DNA of 64,000 nt from Paraburkholderia sacchari (lineage in GTDB: Bacteria > Pseudomonadota > Gammaproteobacteria > Burkholderiales > Burkholderiaceae): assembly GCF_000785435.2 (NCBI RefSeq), contig NZ_JTDB02000007.1, forward strand, positions 325,476 to 389,475, written 5' to 3'. A program made the translations under genes and the position numbers. Of this stretch, positions 53,545 to 62,501 are shown piece by piece. The stretch's first letter is position 1. Each line of letters begins with the position of its first letter. Below the pieces are notes generated by a model that was not told the DNA's origin, searched no databases, and was given only the letters and a program-made list of their open reading frames with translations.

Positions 53545-55626
53545 ATGGCAGTGGATTACACGACTCGCGACGGCGTCGCCGTCATTACGCTCAACAATCC
53601 GCCCGTCAACGGGCTGGGGCATTCGACCCGGGCCGGCATCGTCGAAGGACTGGCGCGCGCCAACAGCGATCCGGCTGTTTCGGCCATCGTGATTGCCGGC
53701 GCAGGCAAGGTGTTCTCGGGCGGCGCCGACATCACCGAATTCAACACTCCCAAGGCGACTCAGGAGCCCACGCTCCACACTGTCATAAAGGAAGTCGAGA
53801 AGAGTGCCAAGCCCGTCATAGCCGCGATTCATGGAGTGGCGATGGGCGGCGGGCTCGAACTCGCGCTCGGCGCGCACTACCGCATGGCGGCATCCGGCGC
53901 GCAGATCGCGCTGCCCGAGGTGAAGCTCGGCATTCTGCCCGGCGCGGGCGGCACGCAGCGCCTGCCGCGCGCGATTGGCCTTGAAGCCGCGCTCAACATG
54001 ATCGTGAGCGGCACGCCCGTGCTCTCGGAAAAGCTCGCGAATGCGGGTCTTTTCGATGCCATGGCACAAGGCGATCTGCTCGAAGAGGCGATCGCGTTCG
54101 CGCGCCAGGCCGCCAGCAAGCCGGGCCCGCATCCGCTCGTACGCAACCGCAAGATCGAGCACGCGAATGCCGAAGGTTTCCTGCAATTCTCGCGCAATAC
54201 CGTTGCGGCAATGTCGAAGAATTATCCGGCGCCGCTGAAGTGCGTGGACGCCATCGCCGCGGGCGTGAAGCAGGGTTTCGATAAGGGGCTCGCATTCGAG
54301 CGCGAATGCTTCGTCGAACTCGTGCAGACGCCGGAAAGCCGGGCGCTGCGCCACGCGTTCTTCGGCGAGCGCGCCGCGAGCAAGGTCCCCGACGTGCCTT
54401 CGAGCACGCCCACGCGCGAAGTCCAGCAGGTGGCGGTCATTGGCGCGGGGACCATGGGCGGCGGCATCGCCATGAACTTCCTCAACGCGGGCGTGCCGGT
54501 CACGCTGCTCGAAACGAAGCAGGAAGCGCTCGATCGCGGCCTCGCGACGATTCGCAAGAACTACGAAGCGCAGGTCAAGAAAGGCAAGCTCACGGCGGAA
54601 AAGCTCGAAGCGCGCATGGCGCTGATCCGCCCGACGCTTTCGTATGACGATCTCAAGCACGCCGATCTCGTCATCGAAGCCGTGTTCGAAGAGCTCGGCG
54701 TGAAGGAGCAGGTGTTCAAACGTCTCGACGAAGTCGCGAAGCCGGGCGCGATTCTCGCGTCGAACACCTCGACGCTCGACGTGGACAAGATCGCGGCGTT
54801 CACGAAGCGTCCGCAGGACGTGGTGGGTCTGCACTTCTTTAGTCCTGCCAACGTGATGAAGCTGCTCGAAGTCGTGCGCGGCAAGGAAACGGCCAAGGGC
54901 GTGCTCGCCACGGTCATGCAAGTCGCGAAGAAGATCCGCAAGACGGCCGTGGTGTCCGGCGTGTGCGATGGCTTCATCGGCAACCGCATGATCGAGCAGT
55001 ACATCCGCCAGGCGCTTTACATGCTCGAAGAAGGCGCGTTGCCCGCGCAGGTCGATCGCGCGATCGAAAAATTCGGCTTCGCGATGGGCCCGTTCCGCAT
55101 GAGCGATCTCGCTGGCAACGACATCGGCTGGGCGATCCGCAAGCGCCGCTACCAGGAAAAGCCGGAGATCCAGTATTCGAAGGTCGCCGACCGCCTGTGC
55201 GAACAGGGCCGCTTCGGCCAGAAGACCGGCGCGGGCTGGTACGACTACAAGGCTGGCGAGCGCAACGCGCTGCCTTCGAAGCTCGTGGACGACATGATCG
55301 TCGCGTACTCGAAGGAAGTGGGCGTCGAGCGCCGCAAGATCAGCGACGAGGAAATCGTCGAGCGCCTCGTGTACGCGCTGGTGAACGAGGGCGCGAAGAT
55401 CCTCGAAGAGGGCATCGCGTCGAAGGCGTCGGACATCGACATGGTCTATCTCACGGGCTACGGCTTCCCGCTGTGGCGCGGCGGCCCCATGCTCTACGCG
55501 GATGCGGTCGGCCTCTACAACGTGGCGCGCGCGATCCGCCGCTATGCGCAGCAGCCGAACGGCGACGCATGGCAGATCGCCTCGTCGGTCGAAGAACTGG
55601 CCGAAACGGGCGGTACGTTCAACTAA
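53545..55626 (+). CDS. bifunctional enoyl-CoA hydratase / 3-hydroxyacyl-CoA dehydrogenase (693 aa)
   Basis: A FadB/FadJ-like multifunctional beta-oxidation enzyme. The N-terminal crotonase domain has the oxyanion region AGKVFSGGADITEF and HGVAMGGGLELALGAHYR, with catalytic Glu105 and Glu125 (LPEVKLGILPGAGGTQRLPR). The NAD-binding fold starts near residue 296 (VAVIGAGTMGGGIAMNFLNAG). The dehydrogenase part has SNTSTLDVDKIA, GLHFFSPANVMKLLEVV with the catalytic His, and SGVCDGFIGNRM. Size fits the shorter FadJ/PFE type. ATG 53545 is chosen because GGAGG precedes it. It is the first gene of a unit with pncA, 29 bases downstream. Confidence 0.95.
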   Translation: MAVDYTTRDGVAVITLNNPPVNGLGHSTRAGIVEGLARANSDPAVSAIVIAGAGKVFSGGADITEFNTPKATQEPTLHTVIKEVEKSAKPVIAAIHGVAMGGGLELALGAHYRMAASGAQIALPEVKLGILPGAGGTQRLPRAIGLEAALNMIVSGTPVLSEKLANAGLFDAMAQGDLLEEAIAFARQAASKPGPHPLVRNRKIEHANAEGFLQFSRNTVAAMSKNYPAPLKCVDAIAAGVKQGFDKGLAFERECFVELVQTPESRALRHAFFGERAASKVPDVPSSTPTREVQQVAVIGAGTMGGGIAMNFLNAGVPVTLLETKQEALDRGLATIRKNYEAQVKKGKLTAEKLEARMALIRPTLSYDDLKHADLVIEAVFEELGVKEQVFKRLDEVAKPGAILASNTSTLDVDKIAAFTKRPQDVVGLHFFSPANVMKLLEVVRGKETAKGVLATVMQVAKKIRKTAVVSGVCDGFIGNRMIEQYIRQALYMLEEGALPAQVDRAIEKFGFAMGPFRMSDLAGNDIGWAIRKRRYQEKPEIQYSKVADRLCEQGRFGQKTGAGWYDYKAGERNALPSKLVDDMIVAYSKEVGVERRKISDEEIVERLVYALVNEGAKILEEGIASKASDIDMVYLTGYGFPLWRGGPMLYADAVGLYNVARAIRRYAQQPNGDAWQIASSVEELAETGGTFN

Positions 55627-55655
55627 GTACCCAGACATACATTCGGACGAACATC

Positions 55656-56291
55656 ATGAGAAGCGCTGAACACGTGCTCCTGCTGATCGACCTGCAATAC
55701 GACTTCATGCCGGGCGGGGCGCTTGCCGTCGCACACGGCGACGAAGTCGTGCCGCTTGCAAACCGGCTCGCGCAAGACTTTCTGCACGTGGTGCTCACGC
55801 AGGACTGGCACCCGGCGCAGCACGTGTCGTTCGCGGCCGGGCACGCGGGGCGCAAGCCCTTCGAGACGATCGCGCTGCCTTACGGCGAGCAGGTGCTGTG
55901 GCCAACGCATTGCGTGCAGGGCACCGAAGGCGCCGCGCTGCATCGCGATCTCGCCGTGCCGCACGCGCGCGCGATCATCCGCAAGGGGCATCACGCAAAT
56001 GTCGACAGCTACTCGGCGTTTCTCGAAGCCGACCGCACGACGCCTACCGGGCTCGCGGGCTATCTGCGCGACACGGGCGTGAAGCGCGTCTACTGCTGCG
56101 GCCTTGCGACCGACTATTGCGTCGCGTGGTCCGCGCTCGATGCGCGCGCCGCAGGCTTCGAGACGGTGCTGATCGAAGACGCCTCGCGCGCCATCGACAT
56201 GAACGGCTCGCTCGCCGCCGCGTGGCAGCAGTTGAGCGCAGCGGGCGTGAAGCGCGCGCAAATGGCCGAGGTGCTGGCCGGCGCGGTCTGA
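55656..56291 (+). CDS. pncA: nicotinamidase
   Basis: Hydrolyses nicotinamide to nicotinate in NAD salvage; an isochorismatase-fold enzyme. The triad is Asp12 (LLLIDLQYDF), Lys110 (AIIRKGHH) and Cys155 (GLATDYCVAWSAL). Metal ligands Asp50, His52 and probably His56 are in TQDWHPAQH. HCVQGTEGA is also conserved. The 211 aa match PncA. It is placed between the FadB-like gene and the thiolase gene, which is unusual for pncA and suggests joint expression with an NAD-using pathway. Confidence 0.95.
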   Translation: MRSAEHVLLLIDLQYDFMPGGALAVAHGDEVVPLANRLAQDFLHVVLTQDWHPAQHVSFAAGHAGRKPFETIALPYGEQVLWPTHCVQGTEGAALHRDLAVPHARAIIRKGHHANVDSYSAFLEADRTTPTGLAGYLRDTGVKRVYCCGLATDYCVAWSALDARAAGFETVLIEDASRAIDMNGSLAAAWQQLSAAGVKRAQMAEVLAGAV

Positions 56292-56376
56292 TGAACGTTC
56301 GAAGCCAAACTGAATCGCAGGATCAACACATTCGCAAGGGATCGGACCGAGTCGCTCCGATCAACTGGAGACATCC

Positions 56377-57555
56377 ATGACTGATGCCGTAATCGTTTCT
56401 ACCGCCCGCACGGGCCTCGCCAAATCGTGGAAGGGCGCGTTCAACATGACTCATGGCGCCACGCTTGGCGGCCATGTCACGCAAGCGGCTGTCGAGCGTG
56501 CGAAGATCGACCCCGCACGCATCGAAGACGTGATCATGGGCTGCGCGAACCCAGAGGGCGCCACGGGCGTCAACATCGCGCGCCAGATCGCGCTGCGCGC
56601 GGGCCTGCCGGTCTCGGTGCCGGGCATGACCGTAAATCGTTTTTGTTCGTCCGGACTCCAGACGATTGCGCTGGCCGCGCAGCGCGTGATTGCGGGCGAG
56701 GGCGATGTGTTCGTCGCCGGTGGCGTGGAATCCATCTCGTGCGTGCAGAACGAGATGAACCGCCACATGATGGCCGAAGGCTGGCTCAGCCAGCATAAGC
56801 CCGAAATCTACTGGAGCATGCTACAGACCGCCGAGAACGTCGCGAAGCGCTATGAGATCTCCAAAGAGCGTCAGGACGAGTACGGCGTGCAGTCGCAACT
56901 GCGTGCGGCAGCGGCTCAGGCCGCGGGCCTCTTCAACGATGAAATCGTGCCGATGACGGTGCTCGCCGGTGTGGCCGACAAGGCTTCGGGCCAACTCGTC
57001 ACGAAGGAAGTGACGATTGCCGCCGATGAAGGCATTCGCGCCGACACCACGCTCGAAGGCGTGTCGAAGATCCGCACGGCAATGCCGGGCGGCGTGATCA
57101 CGGCAGGCAACGCGAGCCAGTTCTCGGACGGCGCGAGCGCCTGCGTGGTGATGAACGCGAAGGTGGCCGAGCGCGAAGGGCTGCAGCCGCTCGGCATTTT
57201 CCGCGGCTTCGCCGTGGCTGGCTGCGAGCCCGACGAAATGGGCATTGGCCCCGTGTTCGCGGTGCCCAAGCTGCTCAAGCAGGCAGGGCTCAAGGTGGAA
57301 GACATCGGCCTGTGGGAACTGAACGAAGCGTTCGCGGTGCAGGTGCTCTACTGCCGCGACAAGCTCGGCATTCCCGCCGATCGCCTGAACGTGAACGGCG
57401 GCGCGATAGCGGTCGGGCATCCGTACGGGGTCTCGGGCGCGCGTCTCACGGGCCATGCGCTCATCGAAGGCAAGCGCCGTGGCGCGAAGTTCGTGGTGGT
57501 GACAATGTGCATCGGCGGCGGGCAGGGCGCGGCGGGGCTGTTCGAAATCGCCTGA
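56377..57555 (+). CDS. acetyl-CoA C-acyltransferase (thiolase, 392 aa)
   Basis: Cleaves 3-ketoacyl-CoA in the last step of beta-oxidation. The nucleophile Cys90 is in VNRFCSSGLQTIALA. His348 lies in GGAIAVGHPYGVSGARLTG and the acid/base Cys378 in VTMCIGGGQGAAGLFE. LWELNEAFAVQ carries the NEAF motif. The length is standard. The sequence is closer to FadA/FadI-type ketothiolases than to the biosynthetic PhaA, though this is judged by eye. It follows pncA by 85 bases and works with the FadB-like enzyme. Confidence 0.93.
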   Translation: MTDAVIVSTARTGLAKSWKGAFNMTHGATLGGHVTQAAVERAKIDPARIEDVIMGCANPEGATGVNIARQIALRAGLPVSVPGMTVNRFCSSGLQTIALAAQRVIAGEGDVFVAGGVESISCVQNEMNRHMMAEGWLSQHKPEIYWSMLQTAENVAKRYEISKERQDEYGVQSQLRAAAAQAAGLFNDEIVPMTVLAGVADKASGQLVTKEVTIAADEGIRADTTLEGVSKIRTAMPGGVITAGNASQFSDGASACVVMNAKVAEREGLQPLGIFRGFAVAGCEPDEMGIGPVFAVPKLLKQAGLKVEDIGLWELNEAFAVQVLYCRDKLGIPADRLNVNGGAIAVGHPYGVSGARLTGHALIEGKRRGAKFVVVTMCIGGGQGAAGLFEIA

Positions 57556-57644
57556 TCGCGCGCTAGTCCAGGCAGGTATCATGACGGCTGGATTGCGCCC
57601 GCGTGGCGCGTCCGCCGTTCAAGACTGACTGAAAAGGGGAACAC

Positions 57645-57947
57645 GTGATTCGTCATATCGTGATGTGGAAGTTCAAGGACTCAGCGGAGGGCGCAACGCG
57701 CGCCGAAAACCTCGCGAAGTTCAAGACGATGCTCGAAGGCTGCCGCAATCTCGTGCCGGGCACGTTGCGTCTCGAAGCCGGTCTCGCCGAGCCTGGCCTC
57801 GCATCGACGTTCGACATCGTGCTTCTCTCCGACTTTGTCGACCAGGCCGCGCTCGACGCCTACCAGGATCACCCCGACCACCAGATCGTGAAGGACTTCG
57901 CCAGGCGCGTGGTCGAGGCGCGCCAGTGCGTCGATTACGTGCTCTGA
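57645..57947 (+). CDS. Dabb (stress-responsive A/B barrel) family protein (100 aa)
   Basis: A small ferredoxin-like alpha/beta barrel protein, usually dimeric. It starts at GTG 57645 (MIRHIVMWKFKDSAEG) with AAAAGGGGA upstream. The family pattern is clear: RHIVMWKFK at the start, LVPGTLRLEAGL, FDIVLLSDFVDQAALDAYQDHPDHQIVKDF in parts, and RQCVDYVL at the end. Members are linked to stress or to small cyclisation reactions; the role here is unknown. It is 89 bases after the thiolase gene. Confidence 0.88.
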   Translation: MIRHIVMWKFKDSAEGATRAENLAKFKTMLEGCRNLVPGTLRLEAGLAEPGLASTFDIVLLSDFVDQAALDAYQDHPDHQIVKDFARRVVEARQCVDYVL

Positions 57948-57973
57948 AGATTGTGGAAAATTCGAGCGCAACC

Positions 57974-58471
57974 ATGACCGGTACCACGGATACAACGCAG
58001 GGCGACCCATCGAGCCAGCAGCCCATCATCGAAAGCCCGTTCGTCGATCATCTCGGCGCGCAACTCGTGAGCGCGCGTGACGGCGCGAGCGAAGTGCTGC
58101 TTTCGCTGGCCGAGCGCCATATGAATACCTGGGACGTCGCGCACGGCGGCGTGACCATGACGCTCGCCGACATCGCGCTCGCGATGGCCGCGCGCAGCGT
58201 CGCCGCCGACGGTGTGGGCGTCGTCACTGTCGAAATGAAAGTGAACTTCATGCAGCCCGGCCGCGGCGAGTTGCGCGCGTATGGCCGCGTGCTGCACCGC
58301 TCGACCACGATGGCCTATTGCGAAGGCGAGATTCGCGACAGCGAAGGGCACTTCGTGGCGAAGGCGCTCGGCACCTTCAAATACATGCGCCGCCTCGCGG
58401 TGGGCCGCGACGTGACGCGTCAGCGCCTGCGCAGCGACCCGAACGCAAAACCCGGTCCGAGCGACGGCTGA
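57974..58471 (+). CDS. PaaI family thioesterase, hotdog fold (165 aa)
   Basis: An acyl-CoA thioesterase of the PaaI type. The core runs from residue about 25: MNTWDVAHGGVTMTLADIALAMAAR has the HGG motif and the helix-capping Asp; VTVEMKVNFMQPGRGE and AYCEGEIRDSEGHFVAKALGTF complete the fold. ATG 57974 leaves a 20-residue polar leader. It starts 26 bases after the Dabb gene, so both are one unit. It may clear dead-end CoA esters or recycle CoA. Confidence 0.9.
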   Translation: MTGTTDTTQGDPSSQQPIIESPFVDHLGAQLVSARDGASEVLLSLAERHMNTWDVAHGGVTMTLADIALAMAARSVAADGVGVVTVEMKVNFMQPGRGELRAYGRVLHRSTTMAYCEGEIRDSEGHFVAKALGTFKYMRRLAVGRDVTRQRLRSDPNAKPGPSDG

Positions 58472-58605
58472 ACGCCGCGCCTGATCTGCGCCGGGCACGC
58501 AAGCCACGTGCGTGTTTGCATTTCATGTGCGTGCGCATGTGCGCATGCGATCCCATTCCGCTCCCAACCCGCGCGGCGCAAGCCGCGACGACACCCCCCA
58601 ACGCC

Positions 58606-59604
58606 ATGACTCAAACCAATCGTCAGTTCCTGCTCGTCTCGCGACCGGAAGGCGCGGCCAGCGTCGATAACTTCCGTCTCGTCGAAACGCCGCTCGCGCC
58701 GCTCGCCGAAGGGCAAGTGCGCGTGCGCAATCACTGGCTTTCGCTCGATCCGTACATGCGCGGCCGCATGAACGACAGCAAATCGTATGCGGCGCCGCAG
58801 CCGCTCAATGAGGTAATGATCGGCGGCACGGCGGGCGAAGTGGTCGAATCGCTCAACCGCAAGTTCAAGGTCGGCGACAAAGTGGTTGGCATGGCCGGCT
58901 GGCAGGAATACGGCACTTCGGACGGCAGCGATTTGCATGTCGTCGATACGAAGCACGTACCGTTGGCCGCGTATCTGGGGCCGGTGGGCATGCCGGGCGT
59001 CACGGCCTGGTACGGGCTGAACCGCATCATCGCGCCGCAGGCCGGCCAGACCGTGGTGGTGAGCGCGGCGAGCGGCGCGGTGGGCAGCGTCGTGGGCCAG
59101 CTTGCGAAGCGGGCGGGCTGCCGCGCAGTGGGCATCGCGGGCGGCGCGGAAAAGTGCCGCTATGTCGTGGAGACGCTCGGCTTCGACGCATGTGTCGATT
59201 ACAAGGCTGGCGATCTCTACCAGCAGCTTAAGGCCGCAACCCCGCAGGGCGTGGACGGTTACTTCGAGAACGTGGGCGGCGACGTGCTCAACGCCACGCT
59301 CGCGCGCATGAATGCCGGCGGGCGTATCGCGTTGTGCGGCATGATCGCGGGCTACGACGGCGAGCCGATTCCGCTCAAGCACCCGCAACTGTTGCTCACG
59401 CAACGTCTTTTGGTGCAGGGCTTCATCGTGACCGAGCATCTGGACGTGTGGCCGAAAGCGCTCACCGAACTCGGTACGCTGGTCGCGAACCAGCAACTGG
59501 TCTATCGCGAGAGCATTGCCGAAGGCCTCGAAAACGCGCCCACGGCATTCCTTGGCATGCTCAAGGGGCAGAACTTCGGCAAACAGCTCGTCAAGCTCGT
59601 TTGA
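58606..59604 (+). CDS. NADP-dependent oxidoreductase, zinc-free MDR family (332 aa)
   Basis: A medium-chain reductase of the CurA/leukotriene B4 12-hydroxydehydrogenase group that reduces activated double bonds with NADPH. The N-terminal GroES-like domain has RNHWLSLDPYMRGRMND; the Rossmann part has VVVSAASGAVGSVVGQLAKRAGC. GYFENVGGDVLNATLARMNAGGRIALCGMI (in parts) is typical. No structural or catalytic zinc ligands are seen. ATG 58606 lacks a good ribosome-binding site, but family similarity begins there. It lies between the thioesterase and SDR genes. Confidence 0.9.
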   Translation: MTQTNRQFLLVSRPEGAASVDNFRLVETPLAPLAEGQVRVRNHWLSLDPYMRGRMNDSKSYAAPQPLNEVMIGGTAGEVVESLNRKFKVGDKVVGMAGWQEYGTSDGSDLHVVDTKHVPLAAYLGPVGMPGVTAWYGLNRIIAPQAGQTVVVSAASGAVGSVVGQLAKRAGCRAVGIAGGAEKCRYVVETLGFDACVDYKAGDLYQQLKAATPQGVDGYFENVGGDVLNATLARMNAGGRIALCGMIAGYDGEPIPLKHPQLLLTQRLLVQGFIVTEHLDVWPKALTELGTLVANQQLVYRESIAEGLENAPTAFLGMLKGQNFGKQLVKLV

Positions 59605-59641
59605 CGTCTTTGCAGAATTTACGACCAGGTGAGGGAGCGCA

Positions 59642-60523
59642 ATGTCTGACCCGTTTCAATTCGAAGGCCGGGTGGCCGTCATTACCGGCGCGGCGAGCGG
59701 CTTTGGCCGCGCGTTCGCGCAGCAGGCCGCGTCGCTCGGCATGAAGCTCGTGCTTACGGACGTGGATGCGCTCGCGCTCGGGGAAACCGTTCAGGGGCTG
59801 CGCGACCAGGGCACACAGGCAACCGGTTTGCGCACCGACGTGCGTGACCCGGCACAGGTGGACGCGCTCGCGCAGGCGGCGCTGGACGCGTATGGCAAGG
59901 TCCATCTGCTCTTCAACAATGCCGGCGTGGGCAGCGGCGGCTTCGTGTGGGAAAGCAGCGCGCGGGACTGGGACTGGGTGTTCGGCGTGAATGTGATGGG
60001 TGTCGCGAACGGTTTGCGCAGCTTCACACCCATCATGCTCAAGCAGGGCGAGCGCGCGCACATCGTCAACACGGCCTCGGTGGCGGGGCTGCTCGCGCCG
60101 CCCGCAATGGGCGTCTATAACGCGTCCAAGCACGCCGTGGTCGCGCTCACCGAGACGCTTTACCACGACCTCCGCAACGTCAGCACGGAGGTGAGTTGCT
60201 CGCTCTTGTGCCCCGCCTTCGTGCCGACGGGCATTGCCAACGCCGAGCGCAACCGCCCCGACGATATGCGCAACGAGGCGCCCCCCACACGCTCACAGCA
60301 GGCCGCCGATCTGCAATTGCAGCGCGCGGTGCGCTCGGGCCGTCTCACGGCTGACGATGTCGCGAAAATCACTTTCGATGCGGTGCGCGAAGGGCGCTTC
60401 TACATCCTCACGCATCCGGGCATACTCCCTTCCGTGAAACTGCGTCACGAAGACATCGAGACGTTGCGCAATCCCACCGATCCGCTCTCGCTCAAACCCG
60501 AAGTGAAGAACGCGCAGGCTTGA
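59642..60523 (+). CDS. SDR family oxidoreductase (293 aa)
   Basis: A classical short-chain dehydrogenase. The cofactor motif TGAASGFG is at 15-22, NNAG at 92-95, and the catalytic Ser146, Tyr159 and Lys163 (YNASK) are all present. Asp40 at the end of the second strand suggests NAD preference. Its C-terminal 60 residues extend beyond the usual 250-aa core. Substrate unknown. GTGAGGGAG lies just before the ATG. It begins 37 bases after the MDR gene, and the hydrolase gene follows after 55. Confidence 0.9.
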   Translation: MSDPFQFEGRVAVITGAASGFGRAFAQQAASLGMKLVLTDVDALALGETVQGLRDQGTQATGLRTDVRDPAQVDALAQAALDAYGKVHLLFNNAGVGSGGFVWESSARDWDWVFGVNVMGVANGLRSFTPIMLKQGERAHIVNTASVAGLLAPPAMGVYNASKHAVVALTETLYHDLRNVSTEVSCSLLCPAFVPTGIANAERNRPDDMRNEAPPTRSQQAADLQLQRAVRSGRLTADDVAKITFDAVREGRFYILTHPGILPSVKLRHEDIETLRNPTDPLSLKPEVKNAQA

Positions 60524-60578
60524 CGATATCCCTGCGGGCATCGACCGGCGTTCGAGCGGAACCTCATTCGACAGACTC

Positions 60579-61541
60579 ATGACGCTCAACGCGAAGATCG
60601 CTTTAGTGCTCGACATGGTGGCCCGCGCGGGCCGCACGCCTTACCACGAAATGACGCCGCAGCAAGCTCGGGCGTCGTATGAAAAGAGCGCATCGGTGCT
60701 GGAAATCGCTTCCGCGCCGATGCACTCGGTCGAAGACCTGCGGGTGCCGACGCGCGATGGCGAGACGATCCGCGCGCGGCTCTATCTGCCGGTCGAGCCG
60801 CAGTGGTCCAAACCGTTGCCCGCGCTCGTCTATTTCCACGGCGGCGGCTTTACCGTGGGCAGCGTCGACACGCACGACGCCTTGTGCCGCATGTTCGCGC
60901 GCGACGCACGTTGCGCGGTGCTTTCGGTCGATTACCGGCTTGCGCCCGAACACAAGTTCCCTACCGCCGTAAACGACGCGTTCGACGCCTATGCATGGCT
61001 GCACGCGCACGCGGCCGAATTCGCGATCGATGAGGCACGGATTGCACTGGGCGGCGACAGCGCGGGCGGCACGCTCGCGACGGTGTGCGCGGTGCTCGCA
61101 CGCGACGCGGGCATGCCCGCAGTGCTGCAACTGCTGATCTATCCGGGCACGGGCTCGCATCAGCAAACGGCGTCGCACAAGCGCCTCGCCGCCGGCTACC
61201 TGCTCACGGAGCCCACCGTGCAATGGTTCTTCAATCACTACGTGCGTGATGCGTCCGATCGCGACGACTGGCGTTTCGCGCCGCTCGACGGCACGCATGG
61301 CGCGCCCGATTTTCACGGCGTGGCGCCGGCGTGGATCGCGGCAGCGGAGTTTGATCCGCTCGTCGATGAGGACGAAGCCTATGCGCAGAAGCTGCTCGCG
61401 GCGGGCAACGAGGTCACGCTCGTGCGCTTTCCCGGCATGATCCACGAGTTCTTCAAGATGGGCGGCTTTGTGGAAGATGCGCGCCGCGGGCACGCGCTGG
61501 CCGCGCAGGCGTTGCGCGCGGCGTTCGGCATCGACGATTGA
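60579..61541 (+). CDS. alpha/beta hydrolase of the hormone-sensitive-lipase family (320 aa)
   Basis: An esterase acting on short- to medium-chain esters. The oxyanion motif HGGGF is at 87-91, VDYRLAPEHKFP at about 118-128, and the nucleophile Ser161 in GGDSAGGTLA. The acid lies in EFDPLVDED and the catalytic His in MIHEFFKMGG near residue 290. There is no signal peptide. It ends the co-directional series that starts at the MDR gene. Confidence 0.92.
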   Translation: MTLNAKIALVLDMVARAGRTPYHEMTPQQARASYEKSASVLEIASAPMHSVEDLRVPTRDGETIRARLYLPVEPQWSKPLPALVYFHGGGFTVGSVDTHDALCRMFARDARCAVLSVDYRLAPEHKFPTAVNDAFDAYAWLHAHAAEFAIDEARIALGGDSAGGTLATVCAVLARDAGMPAVLQLLIYPGTGSHQQTASHKRLAAGYLLTEPTVQWFFNHYVRDASDRDDWRFAPLDGTHGAPDFHGVAPAWIAAAEFDPLVDEDEAYAQKLLAAGNEVTLVRFPGMIHEFFKMGGFVEDARRGHALAAQALRAAFGIDD

Positions 61542-61580
61542 TGAGGCGGGTGGGGCGGCAAGGCGGGAGGCCGCCCGGCT

Positions 61581-62423
61581 TCAACACGCCGCGCTTACCG
61601 TGAAGCGTTCGTAGCGCTCGAATGCGCCGGGCCGCGTGATGCGGTGCGAGCCGTCATCGTCGCTGCGCTCGCTGGCTTCCACGCTCAGCAGGTTGCCATT
61701 CACGCGCACGCGCAGCGTCGTCGTGCCGCGTGTGCCGTAATCGGGCGTCTCGATGAATGCCGCCGAAAGCGCGCGCTCGCGCTCGAGCGGAATGCCGGTC
61801 GCGGGCAATTCGCTGTCGAGCGCGATGCGCGGGTCGCGCATCAATTCGGTCAGGCGTTCGAGCGGCACGTCGGGGCCATCCGCCGCGAGTGCGGCAAGCC
61901 CGGCGCGCTTGCGCACGAGCTTCGGCCACGGCGTGTCGAGCACCGCGTTGGAGATGCCGTGCGTGCCCTCGGGCAGCAGCGCGGGCATGCGCTCGCCGCG
62001 GTTGCAGTACCAGGCAAGCTCGCGCCGCTTCCAGTCGCCGACGACCAGGTTGAAGCCGTTATACATTTCGCCGTCGCGCGCGACTTCGGCGAGATAGGCT
62101 AGCGGGGTATCGGGGACATCGGGCACGGCGCCTTCGGAACCGGCCGTCAGCCAGCGCGAAACGAGCGTGCCGCGCGTGGGCGCATCGGGGCGCATTTCGT
62201 GCGGCGCGCGGTAGTTGGTGAGCGCCGCGAAACGGCCGCCACGCGTCATGCCTAGCCAGGTGCCGCCGCCCACGAGATCGCGGCCTGCGAGTACGTCCGG
62301 CGCGTCTTGCCACCAATGCATGGGGTCGGCGGTGCGGCGCAGGAACTCGTCGCGGTTAGCGGCGAGCGTGAAGAGCGCGCCATCGGTCGCGTGCGGCCGC
62401 CAGTCGAAGACGATCAGGCACAT
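61581..62423 (-). CDS. NRDE family protein (TANGO2-like, 280 aa)
   Basis: Named for the NRDE motif, here AANRDEF at residues 22-27, behind the conserved start MCLIVFDW with Cys2. Further family segments are GGTWLGMTRGGRFAALTNYR and HGISNAVLDTPWPKL. The N-terminal Cys suggests an Ntn-hydrolase-like fold, but the biochemical role is not settled; animal TANGO2 has been linked to heme and lipid handling. It converges on the esterase gene and lies 78 bases downstream of ygfZ on the same strand. Confidence 0.9.
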   Translation of the reverse strand: MCLIVFDWRPHATDGALFTLAANRDEFLRRTADPMHWWQDAPDVLAGRDLVGGGTWLGMTRGGRFAALTNYRAPHEMRPDAPTRGTLVSRWLTAGSEGAVPDVPDTPLAYLAEVARDGEMYNGFNLVVGDWKRRELAWYCNRGERMPALLPEGTHGISNAVLDTPWPKLVRKRAGLAALAADGPDVPLERLTELMRDPRIALDSELPATGIPLERERALSAAFIETPDYGTRGTTTLRVRVNGNLLSVEASERSDDDGSHRITRPGAFERYERFTVSAAC

Positions 62424-62501
62424 CGCGTGCGGCCTCGGCTGCGACCGGCAAAAACGAGGCGCGGCACGAACGGCGTCGTCACAGGACTCCTTGCCAAGCC
62501 G

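Noticed and set aside
53287..55638. 783-codon open frame antisense to the fadB-like gene
   Set aside because: Mirror of a full-length, motif-complete enzyme; no independent evidence.
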